Shown here one piece after another: positions 12,621-25,504 of a DNA stretch of 64,000 bases (positions within the stretch are counted from its first letter, which is position 1; every line of letters starts with the position of its first letter). Origin of the DNA: Adiantum capillus-veneris (Eukaryota > Streptophyta > Polypodiopsida > Polypodiales > Pteridaceae); the NCBI GenBank assembly GCA_014529385.2, contig CM043971.1, positions 98,907,985-98,971,984 on the forward strand. Reading direction: 5' to 3'. The translations under genes and the position numbers were made by a program. Below the pieces are notes generated by a model that searched no databases, was not told the DNA's origin, and saw nothing but the letters and a program-made list of their open reading frames with translations.

Positions 12621-13027
12621 CTTTAGAAGAAGAGCAGCGAAGGAAGACTAGAGCTTTGCACATACGAATAACCGGTCTAAAAGACCGAGATGATGTGGAA
12701 GGGGAAGTCAAAGAACTTCTCCGCACGATGGGTAGTGAGGCTACTCATACAAAGGCATGGAGGGTAGGGAAGAAGACACAAGGAAATGGGGAGACTTGCA
12801 AAGAAAGAGCTCTAATCATGCGCTTCCCATCCATGGAGGCAAAGGACTTCTTGAAGAAGCGTCCTACACTAAAGAAAACGGGCATATTCCTTGGAGATGA
12901 CCTCACACTCACACAACTTGCTTATATGAAAGAAGTTATGCCCGAGATAATGACAGCTCGAGAGAAGGGGAAAGTGGCCTTCTACAAGGATGGACGAATG
13001 GTTATTCTGGAGAAGCGTTCCGCATGA
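12617..13027 (+). CDS. LINE D ORF1b: L1-ORF1p-like RRM domain protein, 136 aa
   Basis: An intact 136-codon frame: MTLEEEQRRKTRALHIRITG, AWRVGKK, RALIMRFPS, FLKKRPTLKKTGIFLGDDLT, then EKGKVAFYKDGRMVILEKRS and TGA at 13025-13027. The arrangement matches the RNA-binding domain of L1-type ORF1 proteins, so a role as nucleic-acid chaperone in the RNP is expected. The next codons after the TGA are in the same frame as the endonuclease of ORF2. Confidence 0.75.
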   Translation: MTLEEEQRRKTRALHIRITGLKDRDDVEGEVKELLRTMGSEATHTKAWRVGKKTQGNGETCKERALIMRFPSMEAKDFLKKRPTLKKTGIFLGDDLTLTQLAYMKEVMPEIMTAREKGKVAFYKDGRMVILEKRSA

Positions 13028-16000
13028 CGGTGCGAGACCTATGGGACCACACTCAAAGTGGCTACATGGAATTGTAATGGATCTTTGCGCCTTGATGTAG
13101 GGGCCTTTGAGGATAGTTTCATAGGGAGAGACATCATTTTCTACTTTGAGACGCATCAGGCCCCGGGGCAGTCCATGCCCCATGTGAGCGGATACAGATG
13201 GGAGACAACTTGCAGACAGGAGACTCGATCAGAGCGCAGAGGAAGAGGTTCAGGAGGAGTGGCAGTCTTATTCAGGGAAGAGCTACAGTCTCTGATACAT
13301 ATAGCTCATAGGGAGGAGCATGCTAGGTACATGTGGGTGAGACTGAAGGCAGAGACAGGCAAATATCTCTACATCGCTATTTGCTATTTCCCTCCTAGTA
13401 CGTTAGTTTATGCATCACCTAGAGGATAGTCCCCCTTCTCTATTTTAGATGATGATATATGGGAGTTTTCCAAAGATGGCGACATTATTATCTTGGGGGA
13501 TTTCAATGCTAGGGCTGCCCATCACCAGACAGTATTCTATGATACCTCAGAGGAGTTGATGCGGGAGCTTGATATTACAGAAATGGGCCTGTCTAGATTA
13601 CCATAGGATGAGGAGCACATTGAGTATGGCAGATACTTGAATGATATGGGGACTCCACATGGATTGGCCATTTTGAATGGCCTACAAAGATTAGTTGGTG
13701 GTTTTACATGCTTTCCACACCGGCATGGCGCTAGTACAATGGATTATGTTATGGCTCCGCCAGGACTCATTCCTTCCTTTCAGGATTTCGTGGTGGAAAC
13801 TAGGCCGGTTGGGATAGCAGTCGATCATGCTATCTTGTCTTTCACTCTATTGTTCCAGTTTAGCACAGCTCCAATGGGAGAGGCCATACTCAGTATACCT
13901 TCATGAGGGAGACGGATCACGTGTACACTGACGAGATATACAAGCAGCTATGCACTCAGGAGCCAGGACGACCACTAGATAAGCTCACCCAGATTCTGAC
14001 AGAGACGCTACATGATGCAGCCTCAGAGGCATATCCCCACAGCCAGCCTACACGCAGACGATCTGGGAGCATGCCTCAGAACAATTGGTATGATGAGTGT
14101 TGAGAGATGAGGATCAGATTACAGAGAGAGGTGCTCATGGGTACTACTACACATAGATGGTCACGGATTATCTTCCTCCGCCTAGTGCGACGAAAGAAGA
14201 GGGCGTACCTATCTCAATTAGAGTATGATCTATACCAGTTGTTTATGAGTCAGGACTCTAGTGAAGCATGGAGGCTTTTCAATGAGCACTCTCCACCGCC
14301 AGCCATCACTTCCACAGAGACATGGGGGGAATATGCTACATCTCTCTACACAGCACCGGGGCAGCCACCTTGCCTGACCTCCAGAGGCATGCCCAGAAAC
14401 ATGTACTTTACTGCTGAGAGGGTAAGGAAAGCCATTGATAAGATGAAGAGAGGACGAGCACAAGATCATGATGGTCTGGTAGCAGAGCACTTTATCCATG
14501 CCAGAGGTATGCTTGCAGGGCATCTTGCTATGATGTTTAATAGAGCCATGTATGAGGGTTTCCCTAAGACTTGAGTATGTCCACTATTGTGCCTATCTTC
14601 AAGTCGGGAGATCCTATGCTTCCCGGGAATTACATTACCGAACCATCATGGTTGGTCACACTCTGGCTAGGCTATATGCATCAATTCTTGAGCATGAGCT
14701 GCGTAGATGGGCAGAGAGAGAGGGCATACGGGCAGCAGGACAGGCAGGGTTTAGGAGAGGTTTCTCCACTCTTGACCAGATTTTGACACTCAGAGCCATT
14801 ATTGAGGAGGGTAGACACCATGGCAGGAGAATATATTGTAGCTTTGTGGATTTCCGCAAGGCCTTTAATACAGTGCCACGAGCCAGACTCATATGCAGAT
14901 TGCAGGACATGGGGGTGCCCACAGAGTTGATCTGGGGGATCTTAGCTTTATACATGACCATGGTAGGACAGGTACGCACTACTCAAGGCATGTCCGACAT
15001 GGTTCACTCCACCATTGGGGTGAAGCAGGGTTGTCGCCTATCTCCGACTCTCTCTGGGATATATGTAGATGAGTTTTCAGATTATGTACATACAGAGGGT
15101 GATAGAGGTGCCCAGCTTGCATGGACATGGATTCCGTTGCTATTATATTATATGCTGATGATATTGTGCTGATCTCCGATTCTCGAGAGGGGATGCAACG
15201 TCATTTGGATGCATTGCATGGATTTGCACGGGACAGTGGATTGTTTGTGAACCTTGGTAAGACCGAGGTAATGGTGTTTAACACCACGGTGCAGTGGGTA
15301 AGGTCCGCCCCCACTTCTACATATGGTCAAGAGACTGTGGAGTATGCAAGTACATACACTTATCTTGGGGCGGTTTTCAGTGGTCCTGTATTTTCCCTGA
15401 GGCGTGCAACAGATATGCGATTAACCAAAGCCTATGCAGCATTGGGGAGACTTGAGAGGATATGTTCGCAGGTTTAGTTCTAGGAACCTCGGACAAAGCT
15501 TTGGCTCTTTAACACTTTGGTCACTTCGGCCATGCTGTACGGAGTGGAGATATGGCGCCCCTCAGTTGATTATCATAGCAGATCTGGGAGTACTGATGGA
15601 TGGAGATGTATGGAGAAGCCCTTGGTGTCTATGATTTCTCGGATAATTAGGACCAAGGCCTCAGTACCACATGACATTGTTAGGATGGAGCTCGCTGCAC
15701 CTCCATTGGTAGTAGAGGCACTCACTCGATCAGTTTCATTTGTGCATAGCACTTGGACCCTCCCTAGAGACAGATATGCTCGATTAGCACTAGAGTCTCG
15801 CGACAGCTTTCGTTGTAGGGGGATAGATCATGTTGGTATGTAGAGATGGCATCTTGGTTTCAGTTACATGGCCTTAGTATCGATCGGCTACCCCCATTTC
15901 AGTATTCTTTGGATGCATCCTCCATCTCCCTCACTAGGGCAGAGATTACCAGGTTCATCAGACATGAATTGATTCAGCTGGATACGAAGAGGACATGTAC

Positions 16001-16683
16001 ACATGAGCTAGGTACGAAGATGACTTTCTATAGAGAGCATCTTCTCCAACTCACGGAGGATGGTTTTGTGATTAGACCAGGATACATGGACACTCATCTA
16101 TCCCACGGAATACGATGTGCTATTGGTCAGATACGCATATCCTCACATCAGCTAGAGATAGAGACAGGCAGATTTTAGAGGAGTACCCACTGAGTCCAGG
16201 ATTTGTCAGGTGTGCCAGATAGAGCCAGAGACAGAGCTACATTACATATGTCGCTGCCCAGTATACTATGAGATACGAGACCGCTTTCACTGTCTATTCA
16301 GAGAGGGTTTTGGACCACTTTCTAGAGTCATGAGATACCAGGATCAGAGATGCCTTGGATTATACTTATTGGAGATTCGCAAACACAGAGAGGACCTCTT
16401 GAAGAGGGGCACAATGAGAGAGATCCAGCAACAGCGGAAGATTACAGATTCCTTTCAGTCATAGACAGAGGAGTCCGAGCAGCCCCAACAGCATAACAAC
16501 ATCAGAGGCACCAGAGGCATACTGCTTGATCGGGCAATAGAGTTGTGGCGGTCCCGTCGCCCACGGATGAGGGGGCCCTCTCGACATCGACGCAAACTGA
16601 GACAGAGGATCCATACCATACTGGCACGACATAGGAGCCGTCCCGACAGAGTGCCTACCTTGGAGGACATTGAATCTCTATAG
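13028..16683 (+). pseudogene. LINE D ORF2: endonuclease, reverse transcriptase, zinc finger
   Basis: Follows ORF1b in frame after one TGA, with no ATG before the endonuclease motif VATWNCNG. Recognisable in order: FETHQ, an intact GDFNAR near 13498, VDHAILSF, the RT blocks RRGFSTLDQI, VDFRKAFNTV, GVKQGCRLSPTLSG and YADDIVLI near 15150, and the C-terminal cluster ICQVCQIEPETELHYICRC. The last codons (LEDIESL, TAG at 16681-16683) close the ORF. The frame changes at least five times, near 13890, 14550, 15120, 15845 and 16190, and several stops interrupt it (for example TAG at 13427-13429), so the protein cannot be made. Confidence 0.8.
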
Positions 16684-16931
16684 CCTTTTGGATACTGATG
16701 TATATGTATATGATGCCTCGATTGTCAGAGAGCTCCATTGTATCAACTCACCCTTTGTATTCCCCTTGTATCAGCTTTCACCCCATCCCCCCTACCCACT
16801 ATTTTCTTTCCAGTTCTTTGTACTTTTTGTACCCAGACCTGGTATTAGATTCCACATATAACCTTTTGGTCTCATAGGTCATTTTGGCCTTTTGAAGACG
16901 TTAATATTACATTTCATGTCATTTCATTTCT

Positions 16932-17368
16932 CTCGTGTGGAGGACGACAGTCTCAGATCAACTTCTTTTAGCGAGCTAGTGTTGCACTACCATCGAGAGG
17001 GCACTCCGATACAGAGCCACGAGAGTACGATACAGAGCCACGAGAGTACATCAGAGGGAGATTGGAGAGATTCGGGTACGGCACCAGCAGGCCAAAGAGG
17101 AGGAGATAGAGCAGGTCGAATCAGACCCTGCCGCTACTCTCCATGGACTTTTCACTCCTTAATCACTCATGCATGATATCCAGCACGCTGAGTTTGGCAT
17201 GGGATGGAGCTAGGTAGTTAGACATAATGCTTTAGCTCTCAGTTTCAGTTTTCAGCTTTCTGTTGTTCTGTTCATTGGATACTGGAGGAGATCTCACAAT
17301 TGTACATTGATTTATCCCATACGCCGATTTCGGCCTCTAAAAGACGTTTATATAAATCTTTCTTTCGT
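16932..17368 (+). mobile_element. 3' fragment of another related LINE
   Basis: Directly downstream of the tail of copy D lies a stretch ending CGGCCTCTAAAAGACGTTTA followed by TATAAATC. This resembles the 3' end of copies A-D (GGCCTTTTGAAGACGTTAAT) and of LINE E (GACCTCCGAGGACGATAATA). It contains a 21-bp tandem duplication (CGATACAGAGCCACGAGAGTA twice, from 17007). No coding part is recognisable. Confidence 0.45.
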
Positions 17369-17882
17369 GCTCTTAGCGGACCGCCCGCTTTACTATGTCA
17401 ATGGGATTGCCCATGGAAGGAAAACTTGGCCCCAAGAAAAGCCCACAAGGACTGAAATGTACAATGGAAAACCTGTGCTTGTCCCACCAATCATGTTTTC
17501 AAATGTGTTGCATTACAAACTCCAAGATTATTGATAAGAGGTAACAGTATCTATGAAAATTGCAAAGCATATAATCAGAACGCTTTCCTGACGGGAAACC
17601 ACCAGCCCATGACAATTTGTGTTGTCAAAATGATCCATGTCTTTATGCATTGGAAGAATTGCTATGGCTACAAAAGAGCACTTAAGAGGACAACTTTGAC
17701 AAATGGACCTTTCAAATATAAACGTATCTATACATTGTCCTCGATTGCAGCAAAGATGTGACCAAACCCAAATGTTATTTTATAAGTCCAATCTCCAAGT
17801 AAGCATGCCCACTTTAGTATTTGAGATTGCCGCTACTGTTGCTCGTCTTCCTCGTCGTTGTAGTACTTGTTGTTAATCGACG

Positions 17883-17917
<35 letters not shown>

Positions 17918-19882
17918 GCTCACAGATAGACATTCCAAGAGGATAAGGCAAGAGCACGTTCCGAATGAGAAAAAACTTTGTTTACAATCCTTATCTACCG
18001 TGGGTCCGTCTCTTTCACATATGGATGCCCATATTTGGTCAGTCGACGCTAAATAAGTTTGGTGTGTCTCTCATCGGCGATCACCAATCCTTCACCATAA
18101 ATCTACGAGACCAATAAGCTCTGTCCATGACTAAAAATATGAAAAAATAATAATAATGGCATCATGGGTTAACATGTCCCTCTTCTTGATACAGGTTTTG
18201 TCCTCGAAAGCTATGAGTGTGGCAACTAGAGCACCTATGAAGGATTGTAAGCAATAGTGAATATCTTGTTGAGAGTAGTGGTCCATGGATGTAGTCACAA
18301 TCAAGATGTTCAGGTTGAAGGACATGACCATGTTCTCTGCAATATCGTGACTCCCCAATTGCACTCGATTCTTGCAAAATCATCAAGAGAATAACACAAT
18401 TATTGCATTGTCGTAGGAATATGATAAATTAAAAGTTATATGCAATGAGTAAGTGTAAGAGTAATCGGTGACAAAATTTTAAACACGTGTGTTTAAGCAA
18501 TATACATTAAAATCGTATTAAACTCACTAGCACTTGTAGAGGCCAACAAATCAAGGACTCTAGCTTTACTAGTTTCACTATCAGTAAGTCAATAAATGTC
18601 AATTGTTAATCCTATAGTCAATTCTTTTAATTCTCCATATTCAGTTAAGTTGTTTAATTACGAGAGGAAAATATCTCATGTCTCAGGGTTGATTAAAGGC
18701 TATACCTAAAAAACCTCAAGTTAAGATATGATAAATGAAATCACACATGAAATCATCGGCCGAATTGATTTCCTTTGGTTGATTCCCCCCAGTGTTTTTG
18801 CTATAGACTTTGTTGCCGCATAGGGCTTAAATTGACTTTTTGGGCTCTTTTTGTTTTCTTTTTTGAGTAGTTTTGCCTTTCGTCAATTTTCAATTGTGTA
18901 TTTTTGGGGGGTCATCTTGATGCTGTTACCTTTCCCAAACTCATCACAATAGTTAAACTTCTTTTTCAATACTTAAACTAAAGGTCAAGAGGAATTAAGC
19001 CACTAAAGTCTTTTTATACCCATTAGAAAACTATACCACATACCTCCAAAAGGCTCATCAATGGAAGAAGACATTAACCATTTATTGAACAATATTAAAA
19101 TAAAATATAGAATCCTAACCTATCTATCTGCACCACACTGCAAGATCAAGGAAAGAGGATATTGTACGGATTGATCGACAGTCCTAAGGTTAAATCTCTA
19201 TCCTCATCATCTTCAAGATAAATAAAGTCATCCTCAGTGAGACCATGGGTTCATCTGATAAATCTTCCTCATCATCCCATGTACATAGGTTCACTAGACG
19301 TGGATATTCATCTTTCTTAAAAGAATAAGCTTGTGCAATTGGAGAGACGTTCTTTATCAAGTAGGGATCACTCGTAATCAATAGATGTATCACCCATTCT
19401 TATTCCTCAAAATTTTCATCACATGCTAGTTTAGCTACCAAATCCCATAGAGGTAAGCACATGGTAGATCATGCGAAACACTTGAGAAAACTAAAAAGAG
19501 TACCTCTCATTAAGTGTAGAAGTGGATGACTATGGTGAACTATTCTTATATGTGAACATAAATAGATTTTAATTAGGTTCGAGTAATTCTAGAGCGTTGG
19601 TGTGCATGATGTGATATTGTGAATTTTGGGGATTTTTGATGTCACGTTCTTGTTATAGGTGGCTCTTGTTCTTTTACTTTTTTTCCTCTCTTTCTTTACT
19701 TTTTTGGCTAGTCTAAGTATAAGCATATATGTATACATTCCTTAAGATTTGGAGGTTAAAAGGTTAGGGAAGGAAGGATGAGTGGGAGTTCACAAGAAGA
19801 TACATGATAAGTTGCATTTCCTCCTTCCTTGGGTAAATCATACCTTCTAAAAAGATGTCGTCACCCCTTGAAACCAATTATT
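17369..19882. other. no gene recognised
   Basis: AT-rich sequence with a (CT)n run at 17885-17915 and only short ORFs. The right part may be the 3' end or LTR of the decayed gypsy element that follows, but no LTR pair could be matched. Confidence 0.6.
17885..17915. repeat. (CT)n microsatellite
   Basis: About 15 CT units. Confidence 0.9.
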
Positions 19883-20347
19883 CTAGTTGATAATAGGTGA
19901 GGATTTTAACCAATCGTTTTCTATTACCTTAGGTGCCTCATCGAGTTGCAAGGGTGGCAAGATATTTTCCCATGAACGAACTTGACGTGGTTCATCAGGA
20001 AATAATTTAACAATGGAAGGTGTAGATTCTCTTGTAGCTTTGTGGGGAATCACAATGGTAGGTGGAGATTGTGTAGAAGATTTTACATCTATGGATGTAA
20101 AAGGTTTTACATATATGGATGCATTACATAAGGAGCTAGAAGCTTCATGTGACTCCCTCCTTCTTGAACTAGACAAAATAGATTGGTCTTACTTTAGAGC
20201 CCAAACTAGCTGGTGTGTAGTATTCAGTGATCTTTTTCTTCCCACGGTCTTCAATAGACTTTGGAGTTACAAGGTTTGACTCATGGATCTGTAGGTGACA
20301 GGGAAGAACATAATTTATGTTTAGGTACTTGGATTTGATCATTTTTG

Positions 20348-21563
20348 TCATAGTAGCCCTGGGCTTCTAATATTTGTTAAGAACCCAACGCAACGTAACC
20401 TTGTATTTCTTAATCTGAGTGGGCGTATTCTTTTGAGTTTTCTTTTGTAAATGAACTTGAAGTGTAAGAGGGTTCGATAACAATGCCTTGGGGACCCATT
20501 GAGATGTATCCTTTGTCCCATCAACACATGAAGGGTACCTTGTGGGATAATTTTGCATACTATATATGGCTCTTTGCTAGTGTATTTCAACTTTTTCTTT
20601 TCGTTATGCACTCCGTACATAAGAACTTTTATCACCTACTTTGATGTACTTGGTCTTTGAATGGCGATCAAACCACTTCTTTCTCCTATCCTTCTCCACA
20701 AGGGCATTCTGCACAGCCAACTGCCTCGCTTCTTGTAGCCTTTCAAAGATATATAAACGCCCAACTAATGGGTTACCATCCTAACCTTCTTGAGAAGCTA
20801 CTCGAAGACTAGGAATGACGAAATTCTATGGCATTATTGCTTCTTGACCATACACCATTTGAAATGGTGTGCAATCAATAGCCACTTTATAAGCAGTACA
20901 ATAAGCCTATAGAGCTAATGTAAGCTTAAAGTCCCAATCTGTACGATGAGCCTCTATCATCTTAGTCAAGATAGAAATTAGAGTCTTGTTGGCTCTTAGC
21001 TTGGCCATTCGCTTGTGGATAAATAGTAAGGTGTAGAATTATGATGGGATATCATGAAATCTTATGTGAGTCTTTTATCACTTTATTTATAAAATGAGTA
21101 CCACTGTCACTCACAATCTCAAAGAGACATCCAAATCGTGTAACAATGTTCTCAAAGAGAAAACTTAGTTTTTGTTCCTGTGTCGGCCTTGCATGTATCT
21201 TTATCTTCAACCCATTTTGTCACATAGTCAGTGGCAATGATGATATACCGAGATTAAATATTACGGGCTGCTGGACTATTGGACCTACAAAGTCTAGGCC
21301 CCACTTCTCAAATTGTTTGGGTACCTTAATAGGATGTAGAGGTATCTTATCTTTTCTTTGTAGTTTTGCATAACGTTGGCATTCATCACATCCTTTTGTA
21401 AAGAGTGATGCATCCTTAAATAAAGTGGCCACCAATAGCTTGGTTGTAATACCCTTCTAGCAATTAATTCTCTTGAAAAGTGACCACCAGCTACATCCAT
21501 GTGTGCTTCTTGCAAAATGTACAAATATTCATCCTCGCGGGCACTGACGCCTAAGGATGTCAT
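20348..21563 (-). pseudogene. G1 integrase and C-terminal domain
   Basis: The H2C2 zinc-binding part of integrase is visible (HMDVAGGHFSRELIARRVLQ, then a CDECQRYAKLQ-type stretch in another frame), followed by KWGLDFVGPI at the start of the core. Later frames give FDRHSKTKYIKVGDK and VLMYGVHNEKKKLKYTSKEP, the C-terminal block of gypsy integrases. Many stops and several frameshifts. Confidence 0.7.
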
Positions 21564-21570
21564 CTTTTCC

Positions 21571-22920
21571 TCACTTATAGAGAGTTCCGGAAATCAAGCA
21601 ACAAGGTTTGCATCCCTTGGTTAACTTTTGAGCTAAATCCTTTTGAAGCTCTTTAGGGGGAAAACCATTAACTAAAAAGTTCACAATATTTTTACTCCAT
21701 TCATGCATTGTCTCGACTATAAATAGGAAAGTGTCGTGCAATTCATCGTCAATGCTAGAAGGGGCTTCACCATTGGGTATGCAAGACAAATGATCTACCA
21801 AAACATGTTTTTTGTCAGGCCTCACAACAACAGTGAAACCAAACTCGAGAAGAATCAATAACCATCACATACTTCTTCCCATGGAACATGGTTTGCTTAC
21901 TAGATACAACAACGCTTGATGATCGACGTAAAGTACAAACTTGGTAGCACGAAGGTAATATTAAATTTTCTTTACAATATAAATCATAGTGGTGTAGTTC
22001 ATCTTGGCATCATTTAATTGGCGACTTGCAAAGCTAATAGTGTAGTCTAATTTATATTATCTTGGTTGAGTTAGAACACACCTAATAACAAAGTTTGATT
22101 CATCAATATGCACATGGAAAATTACATTTGTCAGGGCCTTTTTTAATAACTCATAAGCATGGTCACACTCCTCGGTCTAGTGAAACTTGATAAGAAGTTT
22201 GTACAATGGACGAGCTATCTCAATGAAGTTTAAAATAAACAATTGATATCTTTGAACTCCCTTATAGTTTGTAGATGGTGGAAAATTGGCAATGGCTTTA
22301 ATTTTACTCTCGTCTATGGAAATCTCATTCTTGGATACTATATGCCCTAAATGACTTCATGTTTAACCCATAATTGACATTTGAAAGGGTTAAATGAAAT
22401 GTGATACAATCTGTACCTTTCAAACACTTTTTGTAAACATGATGGATACTTCTTCCAACAGGAATAAACACAAAGGTCCTCTAGGAAAGATTCACAAAAC
22501 TCCCTTAAATATTCCTTGAATGCAATTTTTATTAATCGTTGGAATGTAGCAGGGGAATTTGTCAAGCCAGAGGCCATAACACAAATTGCAAACACTCATA
22601 ATTGTATTATAAAAGCAGTTTTGGCTTGGTCCTCTAGTGAAATCGTAATTTGATTATAACTTGAGTACCCATTTAAGAAGATATAAGCTTCCTTAACCTG
22701 CAACTCTTTCAAGCACATGTTCCAAATATGGCACAGGGATAATGATCTCTCCTAGTGGTTGCATAACCTTCTTGAGGTCCACACATACTTTGAGTTTCCC
22801 ATTCTTTTTTGGCACAATGACTATCGGAGAAATCCATTCTAAGTGCTCCATAGGGTATATGACTCCACATTGGATAAGTTTTTCAATCTCTTCTTGAACA
22901 ATCTTTGCATATCATTGGGT
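21571..22920 (-). pseudogene. G1 reverse transcriptase and RNase H
   Basis: Fragments of a gypsy RT: KIVQEEIEKLIQCGVIYP, ISPIVIVPKKNGKLKVCVDL, GLTNSPATFQRLIKIAFKEY, CESFLEDLCVYS (the catalytic FxDD is FLED here) and FNPFKCQLWVKHEVI. RNase H follows, ending FTVVVRPDKKHVLVDHLSCI. Stops and frameshifts separate the pieces. Confidence 0.75.
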
Positions 22921-24242
22921 AGGGTCATTTCTTGACTGGTTTAGCAATGCTAATCATGAAAATTGTATGTTGCACCATAAAAGGTAGGATGCTCTTCATA
23001 TCATGATATGTCCAAGCAAATATATCCTTGAATTATTTGAGAAGCTCTTTAAGTACAACCTCTGCAGTCTCAGTAAGGTCTTGAGCAAAAATAACTGGCT
23101 TAGACTCCTCACCTGGTTCTACTAATTATATCTCCTTAACTACCATCGGACCATCATAGAATCCACTACTTTCATCGTTAGGCATTCATTGGGCTTTGTC
23201 ATACATAACTTTTTGCTCCCCTGTGGTATAAGATTTAAAATGTTCAGGCATAGGATGTAAGTCTATGGGTTCTTATTGTGCTAAGGGCTTTGCTTGAATT
23301 TTCACTTCCTTTTGTTGTTAAACTAACTCTTGGTTTTGATGTCTTCTTACAAAACGACTCATTTTTGGCTTCTCTGTAATCTCTAATTGTGCAAGGGCAA
23401 GGTGTCGTGGATTGCACTACATAACACTCTGGAGATATTCACCTCAATTGTCTACCAACTTTCGATGAGCATCACATGCCCCCACATAACCGATCCATTT
23501 TGCAGTGGATCTCTTTTCTTTTATCCCAGCACGTACATTCACTCGATATTGTCGCCTCTTATATCTCTTACTCCTCTTGTCTAGTTTTCAATTTTGGGTT
23601 GCTTCTCACGTTGAATCACTGGACTTGTCCTTATTTGTGTCCTTTTCACTCCAAGATACATCGTTATAGGATGTGGTGCATGGCCTTGAGGGGTTTGTTT
23701 TATGATTTAAGCTAATATGCGAGTCAGATTCCTTTTAAGCTTAGAATCAATTTTTATGAGTGATTCAGTCTCTGAGTCACATTGGTCACAATCTTCCGAG
23801 GCACTAGTAGCTTGGATGTCATTTAGGTCTTCACTCTTTGTATGCTCAGAAGGTATATACATTGAACTTAACATATTCATTGGTGCAACCTATGGTATTT
23901 TGTCCCTCACAGGTGTTACCCAAGTTGTTTCCCTATTTCCCCAAGTGTCTATGGTTACTGCGAGGTGTACTCAATCAATGTTGTTTGACTCAGCCATTCC
24001 ATGTAGGACATCCATGTAAGTAGACCCTTCTCCAATATCCGTGTCCTTTTTACATGTGTAACAATACTTCAATGGAGATGCGTGAATTGTGGTGTCCGAT
24101 CGATTGTCAATTATAAACCCGTTCCTAAAGGATGTGCTTGATCACTTACAAGATCAACTTGAATGACAAAGTCTTGGAACTGTAAGTAAACGTGTTTTTT
24201 GAACCAGTCATGCACCATGTTTTCTTCCCTCATGAAGAACGC

Positions 24243-24644
24243 CTAAGATCGTCTCAAATGACATAGGATGCTTGGAGAAAAATCCATAACGATGAAGGTA
24301 TGCCTTATCTTGTGTCCAAGGACCTTGATCTTGAGATCTTTCAGCATTCCAATAGGCATAATGATAGATCTATTGGCCACTTTTCCCACTACGTTTGTGA
24401 CTTCTAGATGAGGTCTTCCCATAGATTCCAAACAATTTTTTGTTACAACGTTGACTCTCGCACCACCATCAAGGATTCCCTTCACAGTTAATCCTTTAGT
24501 AGTAATTGGTAGGGTTGCATTAGATTCATCGCCTTCAAAGTATTGCCCCAACTTGTTAATAGGTATTTCAACAAGTGAGCTTTCATCTAGTTTGGGTTGT
24601 GCGTCCAAACGCTCCTCAATTACGATTTCGTCGGGCCTATTCAT
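24243..24644 (-). pseudogene. G1 retropepsin-like domain
   Basis: An open 133-codon stretch with a retropepsin-like layout: LTVKGILDGGARVNVVTKNC (the usual D[ST]G is DGG), then GHKIRHTFIVMDF and a truncated end. The position upstream of RT fits the protease of a gypsy Pol polyprotein. The loss of the S/T at the active site indicates decay. Confidence 0.55.
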
Positions 24645-25504
24645 CTATGAAAATTATGGTAGGTAGAATTTCAGTTCTCCATTGAGGAATGCTTCAAGAG
24701 CTAGGAATAGCTCTAAATCTCGGTACAATTTAGACATGATACTGGTCTGACTTCAGAAGACATGAAATCAGTTAATTTGGAAATATTCAAGGGCACTTTT
24801 TGAGATTCTAGTCCATGACCTAAGTTTGGTGAAGATGGGATCTCCATTTCTTTGATGGGGTCATGTATTCCCTCACTAGATATTCTTTCAATTAAGAAAG
24901 GAGTATGCCCACTTTCCGATGTTTTGAACTCACTTTCTTCCCAAATGATACTAGGTATGGCCAACGGGTTGGGATCTACTTGAGGGTTGTGTGGAACACT
25001 GTATCCGCAATCCTAATCCACCTAGGTTCTGGCTCAAGCCCTCTTTGGGTGTCCTTTACCAAATTCCTTAATTTCTTGACTCACTCAATCTCTTTTACAG
25101 GGTTTGGGTAAGTCTCGATTTTCTTCATGGTTTCCTTCGGTTTTGGTCCTTGTTGCTTCTCTTGGAGATTCTTGCCCGATTTGGTTAGCCTTGAAGACAC
25201 TTGTTGCATCATCGGTGGTATGGGAGTGGTTTCCTTATGTTCTCTCCTAATCGTGTCTTTGCTTGATTTCCTCTCGTGGTGATCCTCATTGGTTTTTTCC
25301 CTTATGGTCATAGTTTTAGTCTCCATGGTTTTTATTGAATTGGAATCATCTTCAGGATCGTTCATATACATGGGTCATCATTGGTCCCTATGTTGGTCTT
25401 TGAACTAGGGTTTAAATTTTCTGCCTTTAGTGATCTCTTCCTTTGTGCTTTCTTCTTCCTCGTAGCATCTCCCTCTTAGAGGATATATATATATATTTTT
25501 ACAA

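Larger units (their letters stand above)
11263..16931 (+). mobile_element. LINE copy D, full-span but decayed
   Basis: The same family as A-C, in plus orientation, starting right after the (TC)n tail of copy C. It has an 830-bp GC-rich 5' leader (11263-12090) unlike the leader of copy A, then ORF1a, ORF1b, ORF2 and a 3' UTR with the family's terminal block at about 16889-16908 and an ATTTC-type tail. ORF2 has several frameshifts and stops, so this is an older copy than A. The 5' border is inferred from the end of the (TC)n. Confidence 0.8.
19883..25380 (-). mobile_element. decayed Ty3/gypsy retrotransposon (G1)
   Basis: The minus strand carries, in order, a retropepsin-like region (24644-24243), RT and RNase H (about 22920-21571) and the integrase with its C-terminal chromatin-side domain (21563-20348). 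Gag-proximal charged sequence lies at 25371-24713. The order PR-RT-RH-INT is that of Ty3/gypsy. Every domain is broken by stops and frameshifts. LTRs were not found, so both ends are approximate. Confidence 0.7.

Noticed and set aside
23387-24023. Plus-strand ORFs of 60 to 100 codons
   Set aside because: They lie antisense within the decayed gypsy element between its protease and RT and have no recognisable domain.
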